Shown piece after piece: positions 1 through 7,738 of a stretch of 40,697 bases of DNA. Both the position numbers and the translations under genes were made by a program. This DNA comes from Streptomyces montanisoli (GTDB lineage Bacteria > Actinomycetota > Actinomycetes > Streptomycetales > Streptomycetaceae). Within the stretch, counting starts at the first letter, position 1, and every line of letters starts with the position of its first letter. The stretch is from contig NZ_JAGIQL010000050.1 of assembly GCF_017813245.1 (NCBI RefSeq), positions 1 through 40,697 of the forward strand, written 5' to 3'. The notes below the pieces were generated by a model. The model was not told the DNA's origin, did no database searches, and was given only the letters and a program-made list of their open reading frames with translations.

Positions 1-84
1 CGCCCCCCCCCCCCCCCCCCCCCCCCCGCGCCCCCCCCGCGCCCCCCGCCCCCCCCCCCCCCCCCCCCGCCCCCCCCCCGCCCC
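1..84. other. poly-C tract, sequencing artefact
   Basis: The first 84 bases are almost pure C with a few scattered G. They are followed directly by a degraded Illumina index adapter. Two-colour Illumina instruments write G when signal is lost, so a read that runs past insert and adapter ends in poly-G. Its reverse complement is poly-C placed before the adapter, which is what is seen here. This is not biological sequence. Confidence 0.9.
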
Positions 85-155
85 TTTCTATCAGGCAGAA
101 GAGGGCATAAAAGCTACGGGGATAAGTGAAGTTCAGTCGTCTGCTCATCTGATCT
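85..155. other. degraded Illumina P7/index/Read2 adapter
   Basis: Bases 92-115 match the 24-base P7 primer at about 19 of 24 positions. An index-like stretch follows at about 116-125. Bases 126-155 then follow the Read2 primer (GTGA, then AGTTCAG, ending GATCT) with a 4-base deletion and a few mismatches. Base composition is also far lower in GC than anything downstream. Genuine genome sequence seems to begin at base 156. The reading frame of the next gene happens to stay open through the adapter, so a gene caller may wrongly extend it. Confidence 0.9.
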
Positions 156-157
156 GT

Positions 158-1015
158 GCGGTACGCCGGCGGCACGGCCTCGCCACCGCGGGCGCCGGCG
201 CCACCCTCGCCGACGCGCGCCGCCCGGCCGCCGTCCTGGCGGACGGCCTGCGGGTCGCGGTGCTCGGCTACAACTGCGTCGGCCCCAGGGAGAGCTGGGC
301 CACCTCGGCGAAGCCGGGGTGCGCGTACGTCCACGTGCTCACCCACTACGAACTCGACCACGCGAGCCCCGGCGGGCCACCGAGGACCTACACGTTCGCC
401 GACCCGGACAGCCTCGCGGCCATGCAGGACGACGTCGAACGCGCCAAGCGTGCGGCGGACGTCGTGGTGGTGGGGTTCCACAAGGGTGTCGGCCACACAC
501 CGGCGGAGATCGCCATGTACGAGCGGCCCGTCGCACACGCCGCTGTCGACGCGGGCGCGGACGTGGTGATAGCCCACCACGCCCACATCATGCGCGGGGT
601 CGAGGTCTACCGCGGACGGCCCGTCTACCACGGACTCGGCAACTTCGTCACCGTCACCCGGGCGCTGACGCCGGTCGGCAACGACAGCCCGGAGCGTGCG
701 GAGTGGGCCAGGCGGCGGGTCGAGCTGTACGGCTTCGCGCCCGACCCGGCCATGCCCGCCTATCCGTTCCACCCCGAGAGCAGGAACACCGTGATCGCCT
801 CCGTCGGCATCGGCCGCGACGGCGAGGTGCGGGCGGGACTCGTCCCGTGCCGGATCGACACCCATGGCCGCCCGGTGCCGGTGGCTCGTGAATCCGGCGG
901 CGAGGACGTCCTCGCCTACGTACGCGACATCAGCCGCAGGGCGGGACTGCGTACGCGTTTCGAATGGACCGGTGACGAGACGGTCGCCGTGCACGCAGAA
1001 CAGGAGCAGCAGTGA
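158..1015 (+). CDS. CapA-family metallophosphatase-like protein, 5' truncated
   Basis: This is the C-terminal part of a CapA/PgsA-type protein (poly-gamma-glutamate capsule family, calcineurin-like phosphoesterase fold). The coding frame is visible from the first genuine bases (HGLATAGAGATLADARRP), before the first possible start, GTG 260, so the true start lies outside the window. Family-like features are RVAVLGYN, VVVVGFHKGVGH, the histidine-rich GADVVIAHHAHIMRGVEVY and YHGLGNFV; these would form the metal site. Its stop overlaps the next gene's GTG by 4 bases, so it is co-translated with a CoA-transferase. That is an unusual partner for a family best known from capsule synthesis, and the substrate is unknown. 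The partial family call is secure; the role in this operon is not. Confidence 0.8.
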   Translation, partial: AVRRRHGLATAGAGATLADARRPAAVLADGLRVAVLGYNCVGPRESWATSAKPGCAYVHVLTHYELDHASPGGPPRTYTFADPDSLAAMQDDVERAKRAADVVVVGFHKGVGHTPAEIAMYERPVAHAAVDAGADVVIAHHAHIMRGVEVYRGRPVYHGLGNFVTVTRALTPVGNDSPERAEWARRRVELYGFAPDPAMPAYPFHPESRNTVIASVGIGRDGEVRAGLVPCRIDTHGRPVPVARESGGEDVLAYVRDISRRAGLRTRFEWTGDETVAVHAEQEQQ

Positions 1016-2268
1016 CCACCACGCAGCAGACGGACGCCGCGCAGAACGGGCCGCTGGAAGGCCTCGTGGTGCTGGACCTGACCACAGCCCTGGCCGGGCC
1101 GTACGCCACCCTCCTCCTCGCCGGGCTCGGTGCCACCGTCGTCAAGGTGGAGAACCCCGCGTCAGGAGGGGACAGTTCGCGCAACAACTCTCCGTACTTC
1201 GGCGGCCTCGGCCTGACGCTCGACCGCACCGCCGACACCGACATGTCGGTGTCGATGATGGGGCGGGGACGCAACAAGAAGAGCATCACACTGGACCTGA
1301 AGCAGGCCAGGGGACGAGAGGTGTTCCTGCGTCTCGCCCGGGGCGCCGACATCGTCGTGGAGAACTACGCGGCCGGGACCGCCGACCGCCTCGGCGTCGG
1401 CTACGACGACGTGCGTGCCGTCAACCCGTCGGTCATCTACGCGTCCATCAGTGGCTTCGGCGCCCAGGGCGGCACCGGCAAGGCGATGGACTCCATCATC
1501 CAGGCCCTGAGCGGCGTCATGTACACCGCCGGCGCACCCGGTGGCGACCCGATACGCTTCGGCCTCCCCGTGGGTGACCTGCTCGCGCCCCTGTACGCGG
1601 TCGTCGGCGTCCTGGCGGCCAAGGTCAATCGCGAGGCCACCGGGCGTGGCCAGCACGTCGACGTGTCGATGCTGGGCGCTCTGACGTCACTGATGTCCAT
1701 CGAGCCCTTCGACGCCTTCGCCGAGACGGGACTGCCCCTGCGCACGGGCAACGAGGTCCCGCGGCTCGCCCCGTTCGGCATCTTCCGGGCGAAGGACGGC
1801 TTCATCGCGCTGTGCGGCCCCACCGACACCTTCGCCCGCGGCGTCTTCCGCGCGATGGGCAGGCCCGAGTTCGGCGAGGACGAGGACTTCGCGACACGTG
1901 ACCGCCGGGTGCGGCACGCGTCCGAACTGCACCGGCTGATCGGGGAGTGGGCACGGGACCTGCCGCGCGCCGAGGTGGTGGCGGCGCTGTCGGCGCAGGG
2001 CGTCCCGGCCGCGGAGGTGCTGGAGCCGGCCGAGGCGCTGCGCAACCCGGACGTGCTGGCCCGCGAGGAGGTGGTGGAACTCGGCCACCCGCAGCACGGC
2101 GCGACGGGCCTGATGGGCCCTGGTGTGCCGATCCGGTTCTCGGAGGCGTCCGCACGGCTCGACCGGCCTGCCCCGCACCTGGGCGAGCACACCGACGAAC
2201 TGCTGTCGGGCATCGGCGGCTACGGCCAGGGCGAGATCGCGGAACTTCGCAAGTCAGGTGTGGTGTGA
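1012..2268 (+). CDS. CaiB/BaiF (class III) CoA-transferase
   Basis: A 418-residue protein of typical class III CoA-transferase length, expected to move CoA between an acyl-CoA donor and a free carboxylic acid through an aspartyl-CoA anhydride. Family landmarks are VLDLTTALAGPYATLLLAGLG near the N terminus, GRNKKSITLDL, VVENYAAGTADRLG, YASISGFG and FGLPVGDLLAP, where Asp189 aligns with the catalytic Asp of formyl-CoA transferase. The GTG start overlaps the CapA-like stop and is preceded by AGGAG. Two dehydratase-like subunits follow without gaps, reproducing the FldA-FldB-FldC order of anaerobic phenyllactate dehydration. It could therefore load a 2-hydroxy acid onto CoA, but that substrate is inferred from context only. 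Confidence 0.9.
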   Translation: MTTTQQTDAAQNGPLEGLVVLDLTTALAGPYATLLLAGLGATVVKVENPASGGDSSRNNSPYFGGLGLTLDRTADTDMSVSMMGRGRNKKSITLDLKQARGREVFLRLARGADIVVENYAAGTADRLGVGYDDVRAVNPSVIYASISGFGAQGGTGKAMDSIIQALSGVMYTAGAPGGDPIRFGLPVGDLLAPLYAVVGVLAAKVNREATGRGQHVDVSMLGALTSLMSIEPFDAFAETGLPLRTGNEVPRLAPFGIFRAKDGFIALCGPTDTFARGVFRAMGRPEFGEDEDFATRDRRVRHASELHRLIGEWARDLPRAEVVAALSAQGVPAAEVLEPAEALRNPDVLAREEVVELGHPQHGATGLMGPGVPIRFSEASARLDRPAPHLGEHTDELLSGIGGYGQGEIAELRKSGVV

Positions 2269-3398
2269 CCGTGCCACAGCTCGAAACGCGGGACGCCGCC
2301 CGGTTGCTCGACGCCGTGCACGACGACCGCGGCGCGCCCGCCCGCGAGTGGGCGGCCGCGGGCCGGCCCGTAGTCGGCTACGTCGGCGCCGACACACCGG
2401 TCGAACTCGTCACGGCGGCCGGCGCGCTGCCCGTCCGGCTCGCGGGCCGCCCCGGCCGCGATGCCTCGCGGGCGCGCACGTACCTGGAAGGCGCCGTGGA
2501 CCCGCAGGTGGTCAACATCCTCGCCGGCCTGCTGGATCCCGGCGAAACCTCGCCGGACCTCGTCCTCATCACTCACGAGAGCGACGCCTCGCTGCAGCTC
2601 TTCCTCACCCTGCGCGAGCTGCGCAGGACGGGCGTCGAGGCGCTGCCGCCCGTGCACCTGCTCGACCTGCTGCACCTGCCGTCAAAGGCCACGGCGCGCT
2701 ACAACCTCGGGCGCGTACGGCGGCTCGCGGACCAGATGGGCGCGTGGCGCGGCCGCGCCATCGCCGCCGACGAACTGGAGGAAGCGGTCGAGGCACACAA
2801 CCGGGCGCGTGCGGCACGCGCCGAGCTGACGAGACGCCGTGCCACATGTCTCACGGGAGCCGAGTGCCTGCGGTGGTACGCGGCAGGCACGGCCATGCCG
2901 CCCGGCCGATACGCGGACACACTCACCGAGGCCCTGCGGTCGGTCACGGGAACACCTCCCGCGACCCCGCGGGGACGACGGCTGTTCGTCTCCGGCAGCG
3001 AGCAGGACACCGCGGACGTGTACGACGCGCTGGAGAGCCGCGGCTGGCTGGTCGTCGGTGACGATCACAGCTGGGGCGACGGCGGGCACCAGCCGCTGCT
3101 CGCCGCCGGCGGCATCGAAGCACTGACGGAGCACTACACGCGTGCGGTGCTGCCCGTGACCGGACGCGACGCGCGCCGGCGTGCCGCGATCGCCGCGGCG
3201 GGTGTACTGCGCTCGGGCGCCGAGGTGTTCCTCTGCTACAGCCGCCGGTACGACGACGTGCACCGGTGGGACTTCCCGGGACAGCGTGCCGCCGTCGGCG
3301 TGCCCGCCGCCCTGCTCCGCGACCAGCCCTACGCCCGTGCCGACCTGGCGGAGTTGGCCGCCGGGATCGGCGATCCCCAGAAGCAGGTGACTTCATGA
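2265..3398 (+). CDS. 2-hydroxyacyl-CoA dehydratase-like subunit (HgdB/FldB/BcrC family)
   Basis: A 377-residue member of the 2-hydroxyglutaryl-CoA dehydratase / benzoyl-CoA reductase subunit family. The signature VVGYVGADTPVELVTAAGALPVRL (residues 36-59) is clear. Genuine subunits bind a [4Fe-4S] cluster with three cysteines. By eye, the first expected Cys (usual CP) is Asp79 in VDP and the second (usual CDA) is Ser106 in ESDA. Only the C-terminal one seems kept, Cys324 in EVFLCYSRR. The protein has three cysteines in total, the other two in an unrelated stretch (195, 201). GTG 2265 overlaps the previous stop as GTGA; GTG 2271 is an alternative. It probably pairs with the next gene product. 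It may be a cluster-free relative with another CoA-thioester chemistry, or a decayed enzyme. Confidence 0.85.
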   Translation: MTVPQLETRDAARLLDAVHDDRGAPAREWAAAGRPVVGYVGADTPVELVTAAGALPVRLAGRPGRDASRARTYLEGAVDPQVVNILAGLLDPGETSPDLVLITHESDASLQLFLTLRELRRTGVEALPPVHLLDLLHLPSKATARYNLGRVRRLADQMGAWRGRAIAADELEEAVEAHNRARAARAELTRRRATCLTGAECLRWYAAGTAMPPGRYADTLTEALRSVTGTPPATPRGRRLFVSGSEQDTADVYDALESRGWLVVGDDHSWGDGGHQPLLAAGGIEALTEHYTRAVLPVTGRDARRRAAIAAAGVLRSGAEVFLCYSRRYDDVHRWDFPGQRAAVGVPAALLRDQPYARADLAELAAGIGDPQKQVTS

Positions 3399-4639
3399 GT
3401 GAGCGACGGCGGCTCAACGCGGCGCGGGACGCTCTGCGCCACCAGAAGGAGTGGTTCGCGGGCCTGCGGGCCGACGCCGAGCGGGGACGCAGGGTCGCAC
3501 TCGTCAACGCGGACGCGCCCCAGGAGATCCTCCGGGCCATGGACGTGCCGTATGTGGTGAACCAGTGGTGGGCGTCGATCATCTCGGCGAAGCGCATGTC
3601 GGGCCGGTATCTGGCCGAGCTGAGGAGCCGCGGCCTGCCCGACGACGTCGAGCAGTACAGCGCGCTGCCGTTGGCCGAGGCCCTGGCCCCGAGCGGCGAT
3701 GACGCGCCGTGGGGCGGTCTGCCCCGTCCCTCGGTGGTGCTCGCCGAGTGCACGGGAGACAGCATGCGGCGCATGTTCGCGCTCTGGGAGAGCGAGCTCG
3801 GTGTGCCGTTCCTGCCGCTGGAGAGCTCCGCGGCCGAGTCTGTGCCCGAGCGATGGTGGGAACTGATGCGGCACGACTGGGAGATGGCGATCGGCTCGGC
3901 CCGTGTCGACCTGCTGCGGGAGGAGTTGGAGGCCGCTGTTCCGCGTCTTGAGGAACTGACCGGCGGCACGTTCGACCGGCACCGGCTCGCACGGGTGATG
4001 GACCTGTCGAACGAGCAGGCCGAGTGGAACCGCAGGACACGGGACCTGCTGGCGCGAGCCCCCGGCTGCCCCGTCGCGGTCAACGACGTCATCCCCGCCG
4101 TGATGATCCCCCAGTGGCACCGTGGCACCGAGTGGGCCGTCCAGGCCGCACGGTCCCTGTACGAGGAGGTGCGGGGGGAGGTCGACGCCGGCCGGTCCGT
4201 GGTGCCCGTCGAACGCAGGCGGCTGATGTGGATCGGGCGCGGCCTCTGGTTCGACATGGACTTCTACCGGTCCTTCGAGGAGTCGCACGGCGCCGTCTTC
4301 GTCTGGTCGATGTACCTGGCGCTGGCGGCAGACGCCTACGCACGCTACGGGGACGACCCCCTGCGCGCGCTGGCCGCGAGGTTCTGCGCCTTCCGCGACC
4401 AGATGTACACACCGCCCTGGTCCGTCGAGTGGTACGTCAAGGAGGCGCGGACCCACCGGGTCGACGGCGTCGTCCACCTCGTCAGCTCCGACAGCCGCAG
4501 CAGCTGGTTCACCACGCGGGCACTCGAAGCCGCGGGCGTCCCCGTCATCGAGATCCGTGCCGACAACGCGGACGGGCGGTCCCTCGACCCCGGCGAACTG
4601 CACCGGCGCGTCGGCCGGTGGATCGAGTCCCTGGGCTGA
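3395..4639 (+). CDS. 2-hydroxyacyl-CoA dehydratase-like partner subunit (HgdA/FldC-like)
   Basis: A 414-residue second subunit of the same family, overlapping the previous gene by ATGA. Family-like stretches are VALVNADAPQEILRAMDVPYVV (residues 35-56), the GLPDDVEQYSAL segment, VVLAECTGDS and VDGVVHLVSSDSRSSWF. In usual subunits the GYxxDxCSY segment carries a cluster Cys; here that position is Glu86. Cys119 in AECTGD seems retained. The third expected Cys falls in SSDSR (364-368), where none is present. So, as in its partner, only one of three ligands is visible. No HgdC/FldI-type activator ATPase lies nearby. The gene is convergent with the GntR regulator, with a duplicated hairpin between them. 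The alignment is by eye and should be checked structurally. Confidence 0.85.
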   Translation: MSERRRLNAARDALRHQKEWFAGLRADAERGRRVALVNADAPQEILRAMDVPYVVNQWWASIISAKRMSGRYLAELRSRGLPDDVEQYSALPLAEALAPSGDDAPWGGLPRPSVVLAECTGDSMRRMFALWESELGVPFLPLESSAAESVPERWWELMRHDWEMAIGSARVDLLREELEAAVPRLEELTGGTFDRHRLARVMDLSNEQAEWNRRTRDLLARAPGCPVAVNDVIPAVMIPQWHRGTEWAVQAARSLYEEVRGEVDAGRSVVPVERRRLMWIGRGLWFDMDFYRSFEESHGAVFVWSMYLALAADAYARYGDDPLRALAARFCAFRDQMYTPPWSVEWYVKEARTHRVDGVVHLVSSDSRSSWFTTRALEAAGVPVIEIRADNADGRSLDPGELHRRVGRWIESLG

Positions 4640-4658
4640 AGACGGGGAGCGTGCAAGA

Positions 4659-4712
4659 CCCGGGCACCATGCCCAGGCGCGCGGCCCGCCCGGGCACCAT
4701 GCCCAGGCGCGC
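4659..4712. repeat. 30-bp tandem duplication carrying a hairpin, possible bidirectional terminator
   Basis: A unit containing GGGCACCATGCCCAGGCGCG occurs twice with a 30-base period between two convergent genes. Each copy holds the inverted repeat GGGCA-CCA-TGCCC, extended by CC/GG beyond one mismatch. The position between converging 3' ends suits transcription termination in both directions. There is no U-tract, so activity is not assured. Confidence 0.5.
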
Positions 4713-4726
4713 GGCGCGCCGACGGC

Positions 4727-5434
4727 TCAGCCGTCCGTCTCGTCGCGCCAGCCCAGCAGTTTGACGTGGCCGACCGCTGCGACGTGGTGGTGCATCGCCT
4801 GCGCGGCCGCCTCCGCGTCGCCGGCCCGTACCGCCGCGGCGATACGCCGGTGCTGCTTGAGGGACTGCGCCGGCCGCCCCGGCTGGCGCAGCGACTCGGT
4901 GCGGCTCTCCGCGATCGGCTGCGCGATCTCGGCCATGAAGTCGGCCAGCAGGGGGCTGTGCGCGGCGGCGGTGACCGCGCCGTGGAACAACTGGTCCTCG
5001 GCCGCGCACAGTTCGCCGCGCTCGACCGCCTCGGCCATCGCGGCCAGCGCCGCGTCGATCGCGGCCACGTCCGCCGCGGTGTGCCGGTCGGCGGCCAGTG
5101 CCGCGAGCTTCGTCTCCAGCGCGTCCCGTGCGTCCAGGATGTCCGGCAGCCGGCGCCGCCGGTCGATCATCGTCTCCAGCGGTTCCGCGTCGAGGCGGTC
5201 GCGCAGCAGGTAGGTGCCGCCGCCGTGCCGTGCCTCGACCAGGCCCTGCACCTCCAGCGCGACGATCGCCTGCCGCACCGAGGTCCTGGAGACGTCGAGG
5301 CGCTCCGCGAGGTCGCGTTCCGGCGGCAGCCGGTCCCCGGCGTGCATCGCCTCCTGCTCGACGTACTCGCGCAGCCGCTCCATCACCTGCTCGTACAGGC
5401 GGGTCCTGGCCACGGGGCGCAACGAGTCGGTCAC
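4727..5434 (-). CDS. GntR-family (FadR/FCD) transcriptional regulator
   Basis: A 235-residue regulator with an N-terminal GntR winged helix at about residues 12-76 (YEQVMERLREYVEQ, LPPERDLAERLDVSRTSVRQAI, GLVEARHGGGTYL) and a C-terminal FCD ligand-binding domain at about 90-225. FCD regulators usually sense carboxylic acids or acyl-CoAs and act as repressors relieved by ligand. The start GTG 5434 is chosen because AAGGAG lies 8 bases before it; the open frame continues 37 codons upstream without family-like sequence. It is transcribed away from the CoA-transferase/crotonase/MFS genes, and a palindromic operator candidate lies 33-72 bases upstream of its start. It probably controls both this operon and itself, and perhaps the convergent operon. 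Confidence 0.92.
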   Translation of the reverse strand: MTDSLRPVARTRLYEQVMERLREYVEQEAMHAGDRLPPERDLAERLDVSRTSVRQAIVALEVQGLVEARHGGGTYLLRDRLDAEPLETMIDRRRRLPDILDARDALETKLAALAADRHTAADVAAIDAALAAMAEAVERGELCAAEDQLFHGAVTAAAHSPLLADFMAEIAQPIAESRTESLRQPGRPAQSLKQHRRIAAAVRAGDAEAAAQAMHHHVAAVGHVKLLGWRDETDG

Positions 5435-5466
5435 CGCCGCCTCTCCTTGTCGTAGTCGGGGGCAGT

Positions 5467-5506
5467 CCGGTTCGTCCAGGGCTGTCCGAACCGGCAAAAC
5501 CGGTTC
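5467..5506. promoter_or_regulatory. palindromic operator candidate for the GntR regulator
   Basis: Three half-sites occur in 40 bases. CCGGTTCG (5467-5474) and CGAACCGG (5487-5494) form a perfect 8-bp inverted repeat with a 12-base spacer. GAACCGG (5488-5494) and CCGGTTC (5500-5506) form a second perfect 7-bp inverted repeat with a 5-base spacer; AACCGGTT (5498-5505) is itself palindromic. The site lies in the divergent region between the GntR gene and the second CoA-transferase, where an autoregulatory operator is expected. GntR binding is inferred, not shown. Confidence 0.6.
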
Positions 5507-5619
5507 CGTGCCGGGTGGTTGACATGGCTTGTCGGGGCGTCTCACACTCTAGCCCATGGTCGACAGGCTCAGTGGTCCATCCACTTTACCTCCGAGCCGG
5601 ACCAACGAAAGGTGCCTGG

Positions 5620-6849
5620 ATGAACCAGTCCCCGTCCCCGTCCTCATCAGTCCCCGCGGCCCCCGGCGCGCTGTCCGGTCTGCGGGTCCTCGACCTCTCC
5701 CGCATCCTGTCAGGGCCGATGGCGACGATGGTCCTGGCCGACCTCGGCGCCGACGTGATCAAGATCGAGGACACCGCGCGCGGCGACGACACCCGGCAGT
5801 GGGGCCCACCGTTCCAGGGCCCGGAAGCCGCCTACTTCCTCTCCGCGAACCGCAACAAGCGCGGCATCAGGGTCGACCTGAAACACCCGCGCGGCCTTGA
5901 CCTGGTGCAGCGCCTCGCCGAGGGATCCGACGTGCTGGTGGAGAACTTCCGCCCCGGCACCGCCGCCCGGCTCGGACTGGGCTACCAGGATCTCGCCGAG
6001 CTGAACCCGCGCCTGATCTATGCCTCGATCTCCGGCTACGGGCAGACCGGGCCGTGGTCCACCAGGCCCGGCTACGACGCCATCGCCCAGGCGCAGAGCG
6101 GCATGATGAGCATCACCGGCGAGCCGGGTGGCGCCCCGGTGCGGCCTGGCGTGCCGACGGCCGACATCGGAGCCGGGATGTGGGCCACGATCGGTGTGCT
6201 CGCCGCGCTGCGCGCCAGGGAGCTGACCGGACGCGGCCAGCACGTCGACGTCTCGCTCTTCGACGGCCAGCTCGCCTGGCTCTCCTACGTGGCGAGCGGC
6301 TACTTCGCGACCGGCGAACTGCCACGCCGGTTCGGCTCCGCGCATCCGACGATCGTGCCCTACCAGGCGCTGGCCACGGCCGACGGCCACCTGATGGTGG
6401 CGGTGGGCAACGACAGGCTCTGGCTGCGCTTCGCCACCGCGCTCGGCGTGCCCGAACTGGCCGACGACCCCAGGTTTCGCGGCAACCCGGACCGCGTCGA
6501 GCACCGCGCCGAACTGCTGCCGCTGCTCGAAGCGGTGCTCGCCAAAAGGTCACGCGCGGACTGGGCCGCGGAACTGGACGCCGCCGGCATCCCGTGCGCG
6601 CCGATCGCCACCGTCGCCGAGGCGCTGGAGGGCGAACAGGCAGAAGCCCGTGGCATGGTGGCCGAGATCGACCACCCGACGGCCGGCCGGCTGCGCACCC
6701 TCGGCTCGCCGCTCAAGCTCAGCGCCACGCCGGCCGCCGTCCGCACCCCGCCGCCGACGCTCGGCCAGCACACCGACCAGGTCCTGGCCGAACTCGGCTA
6801 CGCCGGGGCGGAGATAGAGGACCTGCGCGCCTGCGGGGCCGTCCGGTGA
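5620..6849 (+). CDS. CaiB/BaiF (class III) CoA-transferase
   Basis: A 409-residue class III CoA-transferase, second in the window and clearly divergent from the one at 1012-2268. Landmarks are LRVLDLSRILSGPMATMVLADLGADVIKIE (residues 21-50), NKRGIRVDLKHP, VLVENFRPGTAARLGLGY, YASISGYGQTGPW, GYDAIAQAQSGMM, and VPTADIGAGM with the expected catalytic Asp182. The ATG at 5620 follows a weak GAAAGG about 10 bases upstream. The next gene overlaps by GTGA, so CoA transfer is coupled to a crotonase-fold step, as in carnitine-type or aromatic-acid pathways. Divergent from the GntR regulator, it is probably derepressed by the acid that is degraded. The substrate cannot be read from the sequence. Confidence 0.92.
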   Translation: MNQSPSPSSSVPAAPGALSGLRVLDLSRILSGPMATMVLADLGADVIKIEDTARGDDTRQWGPPFQGPEAAYFLSANRNKRGIRVDLKHPRGLDLVQRLAEGSDVLVENFRPGTAARLGLGYQDLAELNPRLIYASISGYGQTGPWSTRPGYDAIAQAQSGMMSITGEPGGAPVRPGVPTADIGAGMWATIGVLAALRARELTGRGQHVDVSLFDGQLAWLSYVASGYFATGELPRRFGSAHPTIVPYQALATADGHLMVAVGNDRLWLRFATALGVPELADDPRFRGNPDRVEHRAELLPLLEAVLAKRSRADWAAELDAAGIPCAPIATVAEALEGEQAEARGMVAEIDHPTAGRLRTLGSPLKLSATPAAVRTPPPTLGQHTDQVLAELGYAGAEIEDLRACGAVR

Positions 6850-7634
6850 GCGGCGGTGTGCTCGCCGGCCGGCCCGCGGCGATCGAGGTGGTCAGGGAAG
6901 GACCGGTGGCGACCGTGCGGGTCGGCACCGGGCGCCGAGCCAACGCGCTCGGCAGCCGCGACTGGCGGGCCCTCGCCGACCTGTTCCGCGTACAACTGGC
7001 CGCGGACGCAGAGTTGCGCGCCGTGGTGCTGGCCGGACACGGCCGCGGCGCCTTCTGCGCCGGCTCCGACATGCGCGAGTGGGTCGACGCCGGCCAGCGC
7101 GAGGTGGACGCCTGCTTCGCCGCGATGGAGGCGGCGCTCACCGCGGTGGAGGAACTGCCCGTGCCGGTGGTCGCCGCGGTGCGCGGCGCCGCACTCGGCG
7201 CGGGCTGCCAACTGGCCTGCGCCTGCGACCTGCGCCTCGTCGCCGACACGGCGGTGCTCGGCATGCCCGTCGCCCGCTGGGGCATCCTCACGCCGCCCGC
7301 CTTCGCCGCCCGTCTTGCCCGGCTCACCGGACCGGGTCTCGCGCGCGACCTGCTCTACACCGGCCGGCTGCTCGACGCCGCGGAGGCCGAGCGGCACGGC
7401 CTGGCCGGCCGGCGCGTGCCGGCCGCGGAACTCGACGCGCTCACCGCAACCGTGGTGGACGCGATCGCCCGGCAGCCGCCGACCGCGGTCCGGGCCGCCA
7501 AACGCGCCGTCGACGCCCTGGACGCGCCGGCCCGCGAGCGGCTCGCCCGCCTCGACCAGAACCCGACCGCGGACCCCGAGGCCATGCGCCGCGGCCTGCG
7601 GGCCTTCCTGCACCACCCCGGCGACACCGGCTGA
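6846..7634 (+). CDS. enoyl-CoA hydratase/isomerase (crotonase) family protein
   Basis: A 262-residue crotonase-fold protein starting at GTG 6846, overlapping the CoA-transferase stop. The oxyanion-hole segments are present: GAFCAGSDMREW (residues 68-79) and VRGAALGAGCQLACACDLRLV (112-132). The two glutamates that act in classical hydratases (Glu144 and Glu164 of the rat enzyme) align with Gln122 in GCQLA and Val142 in MPVARWG. It can still stabilise a CoA enolate, but should not work as an ordinary hydratase. Isomerase, hydrolase, decarboxylase or C-C lyase activities are alternatives known in the superfamily. It lies between the CoA-transferase and the permease. The family is certain; the reaction is open. 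Confidence 0.9.
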   Translation: MSGGVLAGRPAAIEVVREGPVATVRVGTGRRANALGSRDWRALADLFRVQLAADAELRAVVLAGHGRGAFCAGSDMREWVDAGQREVDACFAAMEAALTAVEELPVPVVAAVRGAALGAGCQLACACDLRLVADTAVLGMPVARWGILTPPAFAARLARLTGPGLARDLLYTGRLLDAAEAERHGLAGRRVPAAELDALTATVVDAIARQPPTAVRAAKRAVDALDAPARERLARLDQNPTADPEAMRRGLRAFLHHPGDTG

Positions 7635-7688
7635 GCGGCCGCCTGAACGCGCCACGCGCCTCGCCGCGCCACGTCTGCGTCTCCTCCA

Positions 7689-7724
7689 TGAGCCGAGCAC
7701 CACCACTGAGCCGAGCACCACCAC
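7689..7724 (+). repeat. 18-bp perfect tandem repeat before the permease gene
   Basis: TGAGCCGAGCACCACCAC occurs twice without a gap, ending 14 bases before the permease GTG start. It could be a leader duplication, or it would encode a short repeated extension if translation began at ATG 7688. That ATG lacks a ribosome binding site. Confidence 0.7.
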
Positions 7725-7738
7725 GAATCGAGGTTCCC

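Noticed and set aside
1..84. Poly-C as a genuine repeat or replication-linked tract
   Set aside because: It abuts a recognisable adapter and has the form expected of reverse-complemented two-colour poly-G.
260..1015. GTG 260 as the true start of the CapA-like protein
   Set aside because: Family-like coding sequence is present in the same frame from about base 158, and no ribosome binding site precedes 260.
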